From Faucicola sp902506225 (GTDB taxonomy: Bacteria > Pseudomonadota > Gammaproteobacteria > Pseudomonadales > Moraxellaceae), in the NCBI GenBank assembly GCA_902506225.1, contig LR733345.1:1922001-1986000 (forward strand): a DNA stretch of 64,000 nucleotides. Reading direction: 5' to 3'. Below the pieces are notes generated by a model. The model was not told the DNA's origin. It saw only the letters and a program-made list of their open reading frames with translations, and did not search any database. Both the position numbers and the translations under genes were made by a program. Positions 34,492 through 44,092 of this stretch are shown piece by piece. Numbering within the stretch: position 1 is the first letter of the stretch; every line of letters begins with the position of its first letter.

Positions 34492-35412
34492 ATGAGTACC
34501 CGCCATTTTTTGACGTTATTGGATTTTAGCAAAGAAGAATTAATGCAAGTAATTAAACGCGGCAGTGAACTGCGTTTGATGCAGCATGAAGGGGTTATTT
34601 ATCAGCCTTTTGTCGGTCGTACCTTGGGGATGATTTTTGAAAAATCGAGTACCCGTACTCGTATTTCGTTTGAAACAGGGATGGGACAATTTGGCGGTCA
34701 TGCCATATTTTTATCACCTCGTGATACCCAGCTTGGTCGTGGCGAACCGATTGAAGATTCGGCACGTGTCATCTCACGCATGGTCGATATCGTCATGATT
34801 CGCACCTTTGAGCACAGTATTGTTGAAAAATTCGCCCAGTATTCGCAAGTGCCTGTTATCAATGCACTCACTGACGAACAGCATCCTTGTCAGCTATTAG
34901 CCGATATCCAAACCTTTATAGAGCACCGTGGCAGCATCGAAGGCAAAACGGTGACTTGGATTGGGGATGGCAATAATATGTGCGCTTCTTTTATCCATGC
35001 TGCCCATCAATTTGGCTTTCAATTGCGGGTTTCAGCCCCTTATGGGTTTGAACCTAATGCCGACCTCATCAAACAGTATTCGCACTGTGTCGAGCTGGTC
35101 GAAGATGTTAATGAGGCGGTCAAAGGCTCGCATTTGGTTACGACCGATGTATGGGCAAGTATGGGGCAAGAGAGCGAGCAAAATACTCGTGCGCGGCGAT
35201 TTGCCCAATATATGGTGACCCGCTCATTACTGGATAAAGCCGATCCAGACGTCTTGTTTATGCATTGTCTGCCGGCCCACCGCGGCGAAGAAATCTCCTA
35301 TGATTTGCTTGAGGATCCGCGCGCTGTGGTATGGGATGAAGCCGAAAATCGTCTGCATGCCCAAAAAGCGCTGATGGAATTTTTGTTAACCGATAAAATC
35401 AAACTCGCCTAA
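34492..35412 (+). CDS. argF: Ornithine carbamoyltransferase
   Basis: A 306-residue OTCase. The carbamoyl-phosphate motif S-T-R-T-R (about 54-58), H-P-C-Q, and the ornithine motif M-H-C-L-P-A-H-R-G-E-E mark the family and separate it from aspartate carbamoyltransferase. It makes citrulline in arginine synthesis. No other arg gene and no clear ArgR box lies nearby. The ATG at 34492 has AGGACAGGC upstream. Confidence 0.96.
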   Translation: MSTRHFLTLLDFSKEELMQVIKRGSELRLMQHEGVIYQPFVGRTLGMIFEKSSTRTRISFETGMGQFGGHAIFLSPRDTQLGRGEPIEDSARVISRMVDIVMIRTFEHSIVEKFAQYSQVPVINALTDEQHPCQLLADIQTFIEHRGSIEGKTVTWIGDGNNMCASFIHAAHQFGFQLRVSAPYGFEPNADLIKQYSHCVELVEDVNEAVKGSHLVTTDVWASMGQESEQNTRARRFAQYMVTRSLLDKADPDVLFMHCLPAHRGEEISYDLLEDPRAVVWDEAENRLHAQKALMEFLLTDKIKLA

Positions 35413-35509
35413 TCTATATGGTCTGGGCGTTATCTTTGCGCCCTGCGCTGCCATTATCATTATCTTAACCGCTCTAATTGTTAACCGATAAAGTAAAGGG
35501 AACATAGCC

Positions 35510-36316
35510 ATGTACTTTGTGCTCTCGCCTGCCAAAAATTTGAATGAAAAAAATGATGTACCTTTCGACTTTAGTCAACATTACACCCAACCTGCTTTGA
35601 TGGCGCACGCTTGTGAATTGATGGGTGAATTAAAAACATTAGCGCCAACCGATTTGTCGGCGTTGATGAGTATCTCAGGTAAACTTGGACAATTAAATGC
35701 CGTGCGCAACCAAAATTGGCGATGGGATACTACCCAGCCATTTAGCACCGATCATGCTGACATACCTGCTAAAGCGGCGCTGTATTTATTTGATGGCGAT
35801 GTCTATACAGGTTTGGCAGCGCAGCAAATGACTGAGCAACAAGTCCATTATGTCAATGAGCGATTAGGAATATTGTCTGGGTTGTACGGCCTGTTAAAAC
35901 CGCTTGATTTGATGCTACCTTATCGCTTGGAAATGGGCACAAAGCTAAAAAATCCTAGAGGCGATAATTTGTATCAATTTTGGGGCGATACGATTGCCGA
36001 TCTCATCAATCAACGCATGGCAGAAAATAAACACAAAGTTTTGGTAAACTTGGCTTCCAACGAATATTTTAAGTCGGTTAATCCCAAAAAAATCAGCGCG
36101 GATATTATCACGCCCCGTTTTGAAGACGGCAAAGACGGCGTATATAAGGTGGTAAGCTTCTATGCTAAAAAGGCACGCGGGTTGATGGTGCGTTTTGCCG
36201 CTGAAAATCAGCTAACAACCGCCCAACAGTTAAAAGACTTTAACTTGGAAGGCTATCAGTTCATTGAAAATGCTTCAAGCACCACCGAGTATGTTTTTAG
36301 ACGGGATAATGATTAA
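35510..36316 (+). CDS. yaaA: Peroxide stress protein YaaA
   Basis: A 268-residue YaaA/DUF328 protein. The opening L-S-P-A-K-N-L-N, the L-Y-x-F-D-G-D-V-Y block and Y-A-K-K-A-R-G-L-M-V-R-F near the C-terminus are characteristic. YaaA lowers free iron and DNA damage during hydrogen peroxide stress in E. coli; the fold binds DNA. AAAGGGAAC precedes the ATG. It is convergent with groL, with a shared terminator between them. Confidence 0.94.
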   Translation: MYFVLSPAKNLNEKNDVPFDFSQHYTQPALMAHACELMGELKTLAPTDLSALMSISGKLGQLNAVRNQNWRWDTTQPFSTDHADIPAKAALYLFDGDVYTGLAAQQMTEQQVHYVNERLGILSGLYGLLKPLDLMLPYRLEMGTKLKNPRGDNLYQFWGDTIADLINQRMAENKHKVLVNLASNEYFKSVNPKKISADIITPRFEDGKDGVYKVVSFYAKKARGLMVRFAAENQLTTAQQLKDFNLEGYQFIENASSTTEYVFRRDND

Positions 36317-36463
36317 CTGCATCGAAATTTAACGCAAAATATCCGCCCATAAATCCCCACTTATACTATCTTTTAACACATTTTTATTGAATACACCGAT
36401 AGTTTTGGCTTGTGGTAGTAAAGCGGTCGGTGGTTCCATTGTTATGGTTGTGATAATTTCCCT

Positions 36464-36509
36464 AATTAAAAAACCCTATTAAACTGAAGTTTAATAGGGT
36501 TTTTTAATT
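36464..36509. terminator. Bidirectional terminator between yaaA and groL
   Basis: A perfect 21-bp stem (36464-36484 with 36489-36509) around a TGAA loop, with six A and six T inside the arms so that either strand ends in a T run. It serves convergent yaaA and groL. Confidence 0.93.
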
Positions 36510-36543
36510 AGCTAAATGGCTTGAGTAGGATATAATCTTTCGA

Positions 36544-38184
36544 TTACATCATGCCGCCCATACCACCCATGCCGCCCATACCACCCATGGCAGCAGCGCC
36601 AGCGTCGTCTTTTGGCAAGTCAGTAATCATTGCTTCTGTCGTAAGCATCAAACCTGCCACAGATGCTGCGTTCTCAAGCGCTGAGCGAGTGACTTTGGCA
36701 GGGTCTAGGATACCCATTTCTAGCATATCGCCGTATTCACCAGTCGCTGCGTTATAACCGTAGTTACCTTCGCCGCCTTTGACTTGGTTTACCACCACAG
36801 ATGCTTCATCACCTGCATTGCTGACGATTTGACGAAGTGGTGCTTCCATCGCACGGCGTAAAATGTTGATACCAGCGGCTTGGTCGTCATTGTCACCATT
36901 GACATTGTCAAGCGCAGAGATAGCGCGAACCAATGCCACACCACCACCTGCTACAACGCCTTCTTCGACGGCTGCACGAGTTGCATGCAAGGCATCATCC
37001 ACACGGTCTTTTTTCTCTTTCATTTCAGTTTCAGTCGCCGCACCGACTTTGATAACTGCCACACCCCCTGCGAGTTTGGCAATACGCTCTTGTAGCTTTT
37101 CTTTGTCGTAATCAGAGGTTGATTCTTCCACTTGGCGACGGATAGAGGCAACACGATCATCGATTTCAGTTTTTTGACCGGCGCCGTCCACAATCACGGT
37201 GTTTTCTTTACCAACCGTCACTTTTTTGGCAGTACCTAATACCGATAAATCCGCAGTTTCTAAGCTCATGCCCAGTTCTTCTGATACAACTGTACCGCCC
37301 GTTAAGATAGCGATATCTTGAAGCATCGCTTTACGGCGGTCACCAAAACCAGGGGCTTTGACGGCACAGACTTTTAGACCGCCACGCATATTATTCACAA
37401 CCAAAGTTGCCAAGGCTTCGTTTTCGACATCTTCAGCAATAATCAGTAAGGGTTTACCAGATTTCATCACGTTTTCAAGTAGTGGAATCAACTCACGGAT
37501 GTTGCTGATTTTTTTGTCGACTAACAAAATTAATGGGTTTTCTAGTTCAGCGGTCAACGTATCTGCTTTATTGGCGAAATATGGGCTGATGTAGCCACGG
37601 TCAAACTGCATACCTTCAACGACTTCAAGGGTATCTTCAAAGCCTGAACCTTCTTCAACCGTAATCACGCCTTCTTTACCCACTTTTTCCATCGCCTGAG
37701 CGATTAATTCACCGATAGTTTGGTCAGAGTTAGCTGAGATAGAGCCGACTTGCGCGATGGCTTTGGTGTCATTGGCTGGGGTTGAAAACGCGTGGATTTG
37801 TTCAACAACGGCACGCACGCCTTTATCGATACCACGTTTTAAGTCCATTGGGTTCATACCAGCGGCGACTGATTTCATGCCTTCTTGCAAAATCGCTTGG
37901 GCTAAAACAGTCGCTGTGGTAGTACCGTCACCTGCAACATCATTAGTTTTGCTTGCGACTTCACGAACCAGCTGTGCACCCATGTTCTCAAATTTGTCAT
38001 CAAGTTCGATTTCTTTAGCCACTGATACGCCATCTTTAGTGATGGTGGGTGCGCCAAAAGATTTGTCGATAACCACGTTACGACCTTTAGGGCCCAATGT
38101 TACTTTAACCGCATTTGCGAGTACATTGACACCATCAATCATTTTTGCACGGGCATCAATACCAAATTTTACATCTTTAGCCAT
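36544..38184 (-). CDS. groL: Chaperonin GroEL
   Basis: A 546-residue Hsp60. A-A-K-D-V-K-F-G-I-D-A-R opens the protein, with V-T-L-G-P-K-G-R-N-V, the ATP motif G-D-G-T-T-T-A-T-V, and a C-terminal G-G-M repeat tail (about 530-546) as in other bacteria. It folds proteins inside a double ring closed by GroES. The intergenic gap to groS is 171 bases, longer than the usual 50-70, with no terminator, so read-through from groS is still expected. GGAG precedes the ATG. Confidence 0.98.
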   Translation of the reverse strand: MAKDVKFGIDARAKMIDGVNVLANAVKVTLGPKGRNVVIDKSFGAPTITKDGVSVAKEIELDDKFENMGAQLVREVASKTNDVAGDGTTTATVLAQAILQEGMKSVAAGMNPMDLKRGIDKGVRAVVEQIHAFSTPANDTKAIAQVGSISANSDQTIGELIAQAMEKVGKEGVITVEEGSGFEDTLEVVEGMQFDRGYISPYFANKADTLTAELENPLILLVDKKISNIRELIPLLENVMKSGKPLLIIAEDVENEALATLVVNNMRGGLKVCAVKAPGFGDRRKAMLQDIAILTGGTVVSEELGMSLETADLSVLGTAKKVTVGKENTVIVDGAGQKTEIDDRVASIRRQVEESTSDYDKEKLQERIAKLAGGVAVIKVGAATETEMKEKKDRVDDALHATRAAVEEGVVAGGGVALVRAISALDNVNGDNDDQAAGINILRRAMEAPLRQIVSNAGDEASVVVNQVKGGEGNYGYNAATGEYGDMLEMGILDPAKVTRSALENAASVAGLMLTTEAMITDLPKDDAGAAAMGGMGGMGGMGGMM

Positions 38185-38355
38185 GTTAAATTCTCCAAAT
38201 TATAAATTTTTATTTGTATAAGGTAGTCCAAATTGCTACCACGGTTGCTATCAATTATTTTACTAAGTACTTAACCAGTTAGATTAACACTAGGTAAATT
38301 AAGACTAAGTAAATTAGCTTTTAGGTAAAAAACGATTGTTTAAAACAGTGACTGA

Positions 38356-38646
38356 TTAACCTTCAATCACACCTAATACATCGCTTTCTTTCATAATCAA
38401 TAATTCTTCACCATCTACTTTAACTGTTGAGCCGGCGTATTGACCAAATAGTACTTTGTCGCCGACTTTGACATCGAGCGCACGTACATCGCCGTTTTCA
38501 CGGATTTGACCATTACCTACTGCAATCACTTCACCTTGAGAAGGTTTTTCTTGAGCACTGCCTGCTAGTAATAAACCGCCAGCCGTTTTTTGTTCTTCTT
38601 CGCTGCGACGCACGACGATACGATCATGTAAAGGACGAATTGCCAT
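38356..38646 (-). CDS. groS: Co-chaperonin GroES
   Basis: A 96-residue GroES. R-P-L-H-D-R-I-V-V-R-R near the N-terminus, the mobile loop E-E-Q-K-T-A-G-G-L-L-L (about 17-27) and G-E-E-L-L-I-M-K-E near the C-terminus are conserved. It caps GroEL. Upstream, a 27-base sigma-32-type promoter directs the operon. It lies 171 bases before groL. Confidence 0.98.
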   Translation of the reverse strand: MAIRPLHDRIVVRRSEEEQKTAGGLLLAGSAQEKPSQGEVIAVGNGQIRENGDVRALDVKVGDKVLFGQYAGSTVKVDGEELLIMKESDVLGVIEG

Positions 38647-38831
38647 AATCTACTCCATAAATTAACTGTTAAATTATTGTTTGAAAGCCGTAGTTAGCTT
38701 TGAAAGCTGTGATCAGCTCAGAGGTTAGCTCAAAAGACTACCTCTATTTTGCCGACCACAAAAAGATGATAACTATCTGTTTGCATAAATAATCATATGC
38801 TTATCACATGTTATCAATTCACTGTCTAACA

Positions 38832-38858
38832 GTGGGGATGTCTGCCAATTTGTTCAAG
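38832..38858 (-). promoter_or_regulatory. Sigma-32-type heat-shock promoter of groESL
   Basis: On the minus strand CTTGAA (38853-38858), 15-base spacer, then CCCCAC (38832-38837), matching the heat-shock consensus CTTGAA-N13/15-CCCCAT in all but the last base of the -10 core. Transcription would start near 38825, giving a 5' leader of about 180 bases before groS. The rest of the 405-base gap (38647-39051) is AT-rich, with the start of the divergent DUF3108 gene. Confidence 0.8.
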
Positions 38859-39051
38859 CATAAATTTGAGAAATTTTGCAATTTGTTGTCAATTTTTTAA
38901 CCCCTTCACCCAAATACCGCATAAAGACTGTGGTTTATTGCACAATCACAATCTTTTGTTAACTGGCTTGTATTTGCTTGCCGTCAATACTACTGTATGC
39001 ATACCAAACAGATTTAACCTTATCTTATGAACGTTATTTGATGGATGAAAC

Positions 39052-39747
39052 ATGAAAAATTCTTTAGTAAAAAAACTGGTAGTAAGTACTTCACTCGTGT
39101 CAGCGATGGCTATCACCTCTATGGCGAATGCGGCAGTTGCCCCTTTTAATGCAACCTATAATTTTAATATTGAAGGCAAATACAATGGTACCGCAAGCCG
39201 TGTATTGACCCAAACTGGCAATCAGTATTTTTATAACGTTAATGCAAGTGTCGGTAAATTAGCCAGTGCCAAGCAAACCGCCAATTTTGTCAATGCCAAT
39301 GGCGCTATTCTGCCGGTGAGCGCGTTAACCCGATACAAAATTTTGGGGGCGGGTCGTACTACCACATTGAACTTTAATAACGCAAAAAAACAACTGGTCA
39401 CCAATTATAAAGGTCAAAACAAAGTCATTGCTTTGCCACAGCCTGCTTATGATGATTTGAGTTTAGAAATTCAAATTCGGGAAGATTTAAAAGCAGGCAA
39501 ATTCCGTGGTAATTATTACATGGCAGATCGCAATACAGTTGAAGCTGTGCCCTTTAAAAAGTCTGCCATGACTCGCATTACCGTGCCAGCGGGTACTTTC
39601 GACGTGGTTCGTATCGATCGCGTGCATGATGACAAAGACCGTCAAACCAGTTTTTGGTTAGCCCCAAAACTTGATTATCTACCTGTTAAAGTCGTTCAAA
39701 ACAATGATGGTAGAAAAATGGAAATGAATTTGGCTAGAGTAAATTAA
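39052..39747 (+). CDS. Secreted DUF3108 protein
   Basis: A 231-residue exported protein. Signal peptide with cleavage after A-N-A (about residue 27), then A-P-F-N-A-T-Y-N-F-N, an all-beta domain and Y-D-D-L-S-L-E-I-Q. The overall strand pattern and F-W-L-A-P ... D-Y-L-P-V-K-V-V ending match DUF3108, a periplasmic family of unknown function. It is divergent from groS and closed by a terminator. Confidence 0.8.
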   Translation: MKNSLVKKLVVSTSLVSAMAITSMANAAVAPFNATYNFNIEGKYNGTASRVLTQTGNQYFYNVNASVGKLASAKQTANFVNANGAILPVSALTRYKILGAGRTTTLNFNNAKKQLVTNYKGQNKVIALPQPAYDDLSLEIQIREDLKAGKFRGNYYMADRNTVEAVPFKKSAMTRITVPAGTFDVVRIDRVHDDKDRQTSFWLAPKLDYLPVKVVQNNDGRKMEMNLARVN

Positions 39748-39769
39748 TACTTTATCATGTTTTGCCTCA

Positions 39770-39798
39770 AACACCGATTATATTAATCGGTGTTTTTT
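39770..39798 (+). terminator. Rho-independent terminator after the DUF3108 gene
   Basis: An 11-bp perfect stem (39770-39780 with 39784-39794), three-base loop, seven T. Confidence 0.9.
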
Positions 39799-40019
39799 TA
39801 TTTTTATGTCATTGTAAATACTCTATTAATGACTTATGAGGTCAGAAATTGGCGCCATTTTTGTAAGCCATAAGTTGTCAAGGCGTAAGTTTTTAACTAT
39901 TCTTTGTAGGTCCATTGGAAGGCCTCACTATCCTGTCTAAGTTTCTCATACCTTTTAGCAACCTTTAGCAAGCTCTCCAATTCGCACTTTATCAATATCC
40001 ATGTAAAAGGGAGTATTTC

Positions 40020-40754
40020 ATGTCATTAAGATTGCAATCCTTAACACTCGCTATTGCCAGCATTTCATTTGCTAGCGCTGCCCAAGCCGCGGGGCTTGAC
40101 CGCTCCACTCAGCCAAGCTGGGGGTTTACGCAAGATGGCACTTTTGCTTACATCGAACGAATCACCATTGACCCATCGATTACTGGCAAAGACAATGCGG
40201 CCACCACCCCTTCGCCAACCACGTACGAAGAAGGTCGCGATACCAACAACATGGCGCTAAACTATGATTTTATCAATTATGGGGCAAAAGCAGACATCAA
40301 TGATAAAGTCAGTGTGGGTGTGTTTTTTGACCAGCCGTGGGGCGCGGATGTTGAGTTCACCGGCAATAACAACTTTGTCAATGGCACAGTAAGCGCGCAG
40401 CAGGTTGCTGGTGCAGGACAAGCGGCGCTAGCAGCCGCCACAGCTGCGAAAACCGCTGCTGCTGCTTATCAAGCAGATCCCACCAACCAAACACTCGCTT
40501 ATAATGCGGCTACCGCGGTTAAAACCGCACAGCAAGCAGGGGCAGTTTACAATCTAGCAAGCAATATTGCTCAGCATCCCAACGAAGGTACCAACGTCTC
40601 TGTTGATAGTAAAAACTTCACGGGTTTGGTGGGGGTCAAATTTGGCGAAAAAAATAATTGGCAAGTATATGGCGGGCCGGTATTACAAAAATTAGAAGGT
40701 GAAGTGCATTTACGCGGTACAGCCTACAATTCTACCCAAAGCCTATCACGTTAA
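40020..40754 (+). pseudogene. FadL-like outer-membrane protein, C-terminally truncated
   Basis: A 244-residue protein with a signal peptide (cleavage after A-Q-A) and an opening typical of FadL/OmpP1 hydrophobic-compound porins (A-A-G-L-D-R-S ... Y-E-E-G-R-D-T-N-N-M-A-L-N-Y-D, then D-K-V-S-V-G-V-F-F-D-Q-P-W-G-A-D). An Ala-rich insert (about 135-190) lies before further barrel strands, ending K-L-E-G-E-V-H-L-R-G. FadL proteins are about 420-450 residues with 14 strands; here the frame stops at 244 within a terminator hairpin. The barrel cannot close, so the gene is probably a remnant. AAGGGAG precedes the ATG. Confidence 0.75.
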
Positions 40755-40766
40755 TAGGCTTTTTTA
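40738..40766 (+). terminator. Terminator that contains the porin stop codon
   Basis: A 9-bp perfect stem (40738-40746 with 40754-40762), seven-base loop, then T to 40765. The TAA stop of the truncated porin (40752-40754) falls in the loop, so the coding frame was joined to a terminator. Confidence 0.85.
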
Positions 40767-40776
40767 TATCGATCCA

Positions 40777-41667
40777 TTAATCGCGATGTTTACCATCCAC
40801 CTCTAATCCCAACATGTCGAGCAAGGCTGCCATGCTTGCAGATACCGTGATATTTGGGTTAGTGACTAACCCCAAATAGCGTTGTAACTCAACAGGGGTA
40901 TCCATATTAATCGGCTGTAAATCTTGATTGACTAACGTTTGCGGTAACACCGACCAGCCTAGCCCAACCGATACCAACATACGAATCGACTCTAGCGGAT
41001 TGGTGCTCATCGTGGCATACGGTTTTAAGTTATATTTGGCAAATTCAGCTAAAGTGATTTGGCTGGTAAAGGTATTGGCGGCGGGTAGAATCGCTGGATA
41101 ATTCGCCAATTGTTCAAGCGTCACGTTCATTTTATGCGCCAGTGGCGATAAAACACCCGTCACAAAATGCAGCGGATCTGACCATAGCATATGATAATTT
41201 AGACGTTTATCATACACAGGGGGTAGCGTTAAAAAAGCCAATGACAAGTCGCCATCAAGGACGGCTTTATGCGCTTGCTCAGAATCGACAAAGTGCACTT
41301 CAAGCTGTACCGCAGGATAGCTTTGGATAAATTGTTTGAGGACAGCTGGCAGATGATGTAAGCCAATATGATGACTGGTACCGATAATCAGTTTACCTGA
41401 CACCGTTTGCTGGCGGTTTTTAAGATTAATTTTTAGATTGTCGTAATCATCTAGCCAGCGTTTGGCATGGGGTATCAAGTCATGCGCCGCTTGGGTTGGG
41501 ATAATACCACGACCCACGGTATCAAAAAGGGTGACATCAAATTCGTCTTCTAAGTTTTTGATACGCTTACTTACTGCAGGCTGTGTAATAAATAGTTTAT
41601 CGGCCGCCTGCGAGATACTACCTGTTTGCATAACCGCTAAAAAAGTATTTAAATTTGTGGTATTCAT
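40777..41667 (-). CDS. LysR-family transcriptional regulator
   Basis: A 296-residue LysR regulator. The N-terminal winged helix (about 1-60) contains F-L-A-V-M-Q-T-G-S-I-S-Q-A-A-D-K-L-F-I-T with the recognition helix Q-P-A-V-S-K-R-I. The effector domain spans about 90-295. It is divergent from leuC with a 247-base gap, so control of leuCD is the natural guess; many LysR regulators act on the gene next door. The inducer is unknown. No clear T-N11-A site was pinned down in the AT-rich gap. Confidence 0.9.
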   Translation of the reverse strand: MNTTNLNTFLAVMQTGSISQAADKLFITQPAVSKRIKNLEDEFDVTLFDTVGRGIIPTQAAHDLIPHAKRWLDDYDNLKINLKNRQQTVSGKLIIGTSHHIGLHHLPAVLKQFIQSYPAVQLEVHFVDSEQAHKAVLDGDLSLAFLTLPPVYDKRLNYHMLWSDPLHFVTGVLSPLAHKMNVTLEQLANYPAILPAANTFTSQITLAEFAKYNLKPYATMSTNPLESIRMLVSVGLGWSVLPQTLVNQDLQPINMDTPVELQRYLGLVTNPNITVSASMAALLDMLGLEVDGKHRD

Positions 41668-41849
41668 TTTTCCCCCAAAACTAAAACCCTACCATTTGAT
41701 ATAAATAAAAGTTTCATTCTTTAAAAAATACATTAAATAAGATTATAAGATAACGTATGGACAAATACAATTTATTTAATCGCCCAATACATTCCTAAAA
41801 TTTTCATAAAATATAAAAATCATCAATTAAAATTATCATTTTTCTTTGT

Positions 41850-41855
41850 TATAAT
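41850..41855 (+). promoter_or_regulatory. -10 box of leuC
   Basis: A perfect TATAAT 60 bases before the leuC start. The -35 region is AT-only and poorly matching, as expected for an activator-dependent promoter such as one driven by the divergent LysR. Confidence 0.45.
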
Positions 41856-41914
41856 GGCGTTATTGTTTACCCGATTACTACGCCCTTTTATAAAAAAACC
41901 ATAGGATATGTGTC

Positions 41915-43333
41915 ATGGCAGCGCAAACGCTTTATGATAAACTTTGGCAAGATCACTTAGTCAATCAACGAGACGACGGTTCTAGTCTTATCTATATCGA
42001 CCGTCATTTATTACACGAAGTCACAAGCCCGCAAGCATTTGAAGGCTTGTCATTGGCGAATCGTGACCCTTGGCGTTTGTCAGCAAACGTCGCCACCCCT
42101 GACCATAATGTCCCGACGGTGGCGAGCGAACGTAAAGAAGGGGTGGCAGGCATTAAAGATGACGTCTCTCGCTTGCAAGTAGCCACACTCGATGAAAACT
42201 GTGCCAAATTTAATATCACTGAATTTACCATCAATGACGTGCGCCAAGGCATTGTGCATGTGGTAGGCCCAGAACAAGGTTTGGTATTACCTGGGATGAC
42301 CGTGGTATGTGGCGACTCACATACCGCAACCCATGGTGCGTTAGGCTGTCTTGCCCACGGCATCGGTACCAGTGAAGTTGAGCATGTATTGGCAACACAG
42401 TGTCTTGTGCAAACCAAGATGAAAAATATGCTTATCAAAGTCGATGGCAAATTGGGTGAAGGTGTCACCCCAAAAGACGTGGTACTAGCGATTATTGCGA
42501 AAATCGGCACCGCGGGTGGCACAGGTTACGCCATTGAATTTGCGGGCGATGTGTTCCGTGACATGAGCATGGAAGGACGTATGACCGTGTGTAACATGGC
42601 GATTGAAGCGGGCGCACGCGTTGGTATGGTAGCCGTTGATGACACCACCATTGAATACGTCAAAGGTCGTCCCTATGCGCCTACCGGTGAAATGTGGGAT
42701 AAAGCCGTGGCTTACTGGCAAACCCTGCATTCAGATGCTGATGCCGTTTTTGATACCGTCATTGAGATGGCAGGCGCGGACATCGCACCCCAAGTATCTT
42801 GGGGCACATCCCCTGAGATGGTGGTGGATATCAGCGCGCACGTCCCTACCCTAGATGCCGCAAAAGATGACGTCCAAAAAGACGCTTGGACACGCGCTTA
42901 TGAGTATATGGGTTTGACCGCGGGTCAACCGGTCACTGACATCAAAGTCGATCGGGTGTTTATTGGCTCTTGTACCAACTCACGTATTGAAGATATTCGC
43001 GCAGCAGCGGCTGTTATCAAAGGTCGCAGAGTCGCAGATAGCGTCAAAGAAGCGATTGTGGTAGCCGGTTCTGGGTTGGTTAAACAACAAGCAGAAAGCG
43101 AAGGGCTAGATAAAATCTTTACCGCAGCGGGTTTTGAATGGCGCGAGCCAGGCTGCTCGATGTGCCTCGCCATGAACGCGGATAAATTGCAGCCAAAAGA
43201 ACATTGCGCCAGTACCTCAAATCGTAACTTTGAAGGTCGTCAAGGCAATGGCGGACGCACCCATTTAGTCAGCCCTGCCATGGCAGCTGCCGCGGCATTA
43301 GCCGGTCATTTTGTTGACGTGAGAAATTATTAA
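41915..43333 (+). CDS. leuC: 3-isopropylmalate dehydratase large subunit
   Basis: A 472-residue aconitase-family subunit. The Fe-S ligands lie in G-S-C-T-N-S-R and P-G-C-S-M-C-L-A; V-C-G-D-S-H-T-A-T-H-G and S-T-S-N-R-N-F-E-G-R-Q-G are further signatures. With LeuD it moves the hydroxyl of 2-isopropylmalate in leucine synthesis. AGGATATGTGTC precedes the ATG. First gene of leuCD, separated from leuB by a lipoprotein gene. Confidence 0.97.
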   Translation: MAAQTLYDKLWQDHLVNQRDDGSSLIYIDRHLLHEVTSPQAFEGLSLANRDPWRLSANVATPDHNVPTVASERKEGVAGIKDDVSRLQVATLDENCAKFNITEFTINDVRQGIVHVVGPEQGLVLPGMTVVCGDSHTATHGALGCLAHGIGTSEVEHVLATQCLVQTKMKNMLIKVDGKLGEGVTPKDVVLAIIAKIGTAGGTGYAIEFAGDVFRDMSMEGRMTVCNMAIEAGARVGMVAVDDTTIEYVKGRPYAPTGEMWDKAVAYWQTLHSDADAVFDTVIEMAGADIAPQVSWGTSPEMVVDISAHVPTLDAAKDDVQKDAWTRAYEYMGLTAGQPVTDIKVDRVFIGSCTNSRIEDIRAAAAVIKGRRVADSVKEAIVVAGSGLVKQQAESEGLDKIFTAAGFEWREPGCSMCLAMNADKLQPKEHCASTSNRNFEGRQGNGGRTHLVSPAMAAAAALAGHFVDVRNY

Positions 43334-43342
43334 GGTAGAACT

Positions 43343-43993
43343 ATGAAAAAATATACCCTTGAGCAAGGCATTGTCTGCCCACTAGACCGCTCAAACGTGG
43401 ACACTGACCAAATCATTCCAAAACAGTTTTTGAAATCTATCAAACGCACAGGATTTGGCGCTAATCTATTTGATGAATGGCGTTATTTGGACGAAGGCTA
43501 TCCCGGTCAAGACAATAGCAAACGCCCCATTAACCCTGATTTTATTTTAAATCAGCCCCGTTATCAAGGTGCTAACATTTTGCTTGCGCGTAAAAACTTT
43601 GGTTGTGGTTCAAGCCGTGAGCATGCCCCTTGGGCACTCGAAGAATACGGTTTTCGAACGGTGATTGCGCCAAGTTTTGCCGATATTTTCTACAATAACT
43701 GCTTTAAAAATGGTATGTTGCCAGTGATTTTAAGTGAAGATGCGGTCAGTGAATTGTTTGCCGAATGTTTTGCCCAAGATGGCTATCAATTAACCGTGGA
43801 TTTAGAAAAACAGCAAGTGATTTCACCCTCAGGTAAAAGCTATGCATTTGACGTCGATGAATTCCGTAAGCACTGTCTGCTCAACGGTTTAGACGATATT
43901 GGTCTGACATTGCAGCAAGCTGATAGCATCAAAGCGTATGAAGAGAACGCCAAACAATCACGCCCTTGGGTATTTGGCACAGGTGCGGCTTAA
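43343..43993 (+). CDS. leuD: 3-isopropylmalate dehydratase small subunit
   Basis: A 216-residue swivel-domain subunit. D-T-D-Q-I-I-P-K-Q-F-L-K and N-F-G-C-G-S-S-R-E-H-A-P-W-A-L are family signatures. It completes the substrate site of LeuC. It is nine bases after leuC with AAGGTAG before the ATG. No strong terminator follows, so read-through toward leuB is possible, though a 9-bp hairpin without a T run lies at 44180-44204. Confidence 0.97.
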   Translation: MKKYTLEQGIVCPLDRSNVDTDQIIPKQFLKSIKRTGFGANLFDEWRYLDEGYPGQDNSKRPINPDFILNQPRYQGANILLARKNFGCGSSREHAPWALEEYGFRTVIAPSFADIFYNNCFKNGMLPVILSEDAVSELFAECFAQDGYQLTVDLEKQQVISPSGKSYAFDVDEFRKHCLLNGLDDIGLTLQQADSIKAYEENAKQSRPWVFGTGAA

Positions 43994-44092
43994 AGTGCTG
44001 CTTGGTTTGGTAAATATACAATGTCAGTAGCGTTTCATCATTGATATTTTATCCATCATGTATCCCAACCTGCGTACAAGCCGTGTCTAAAG

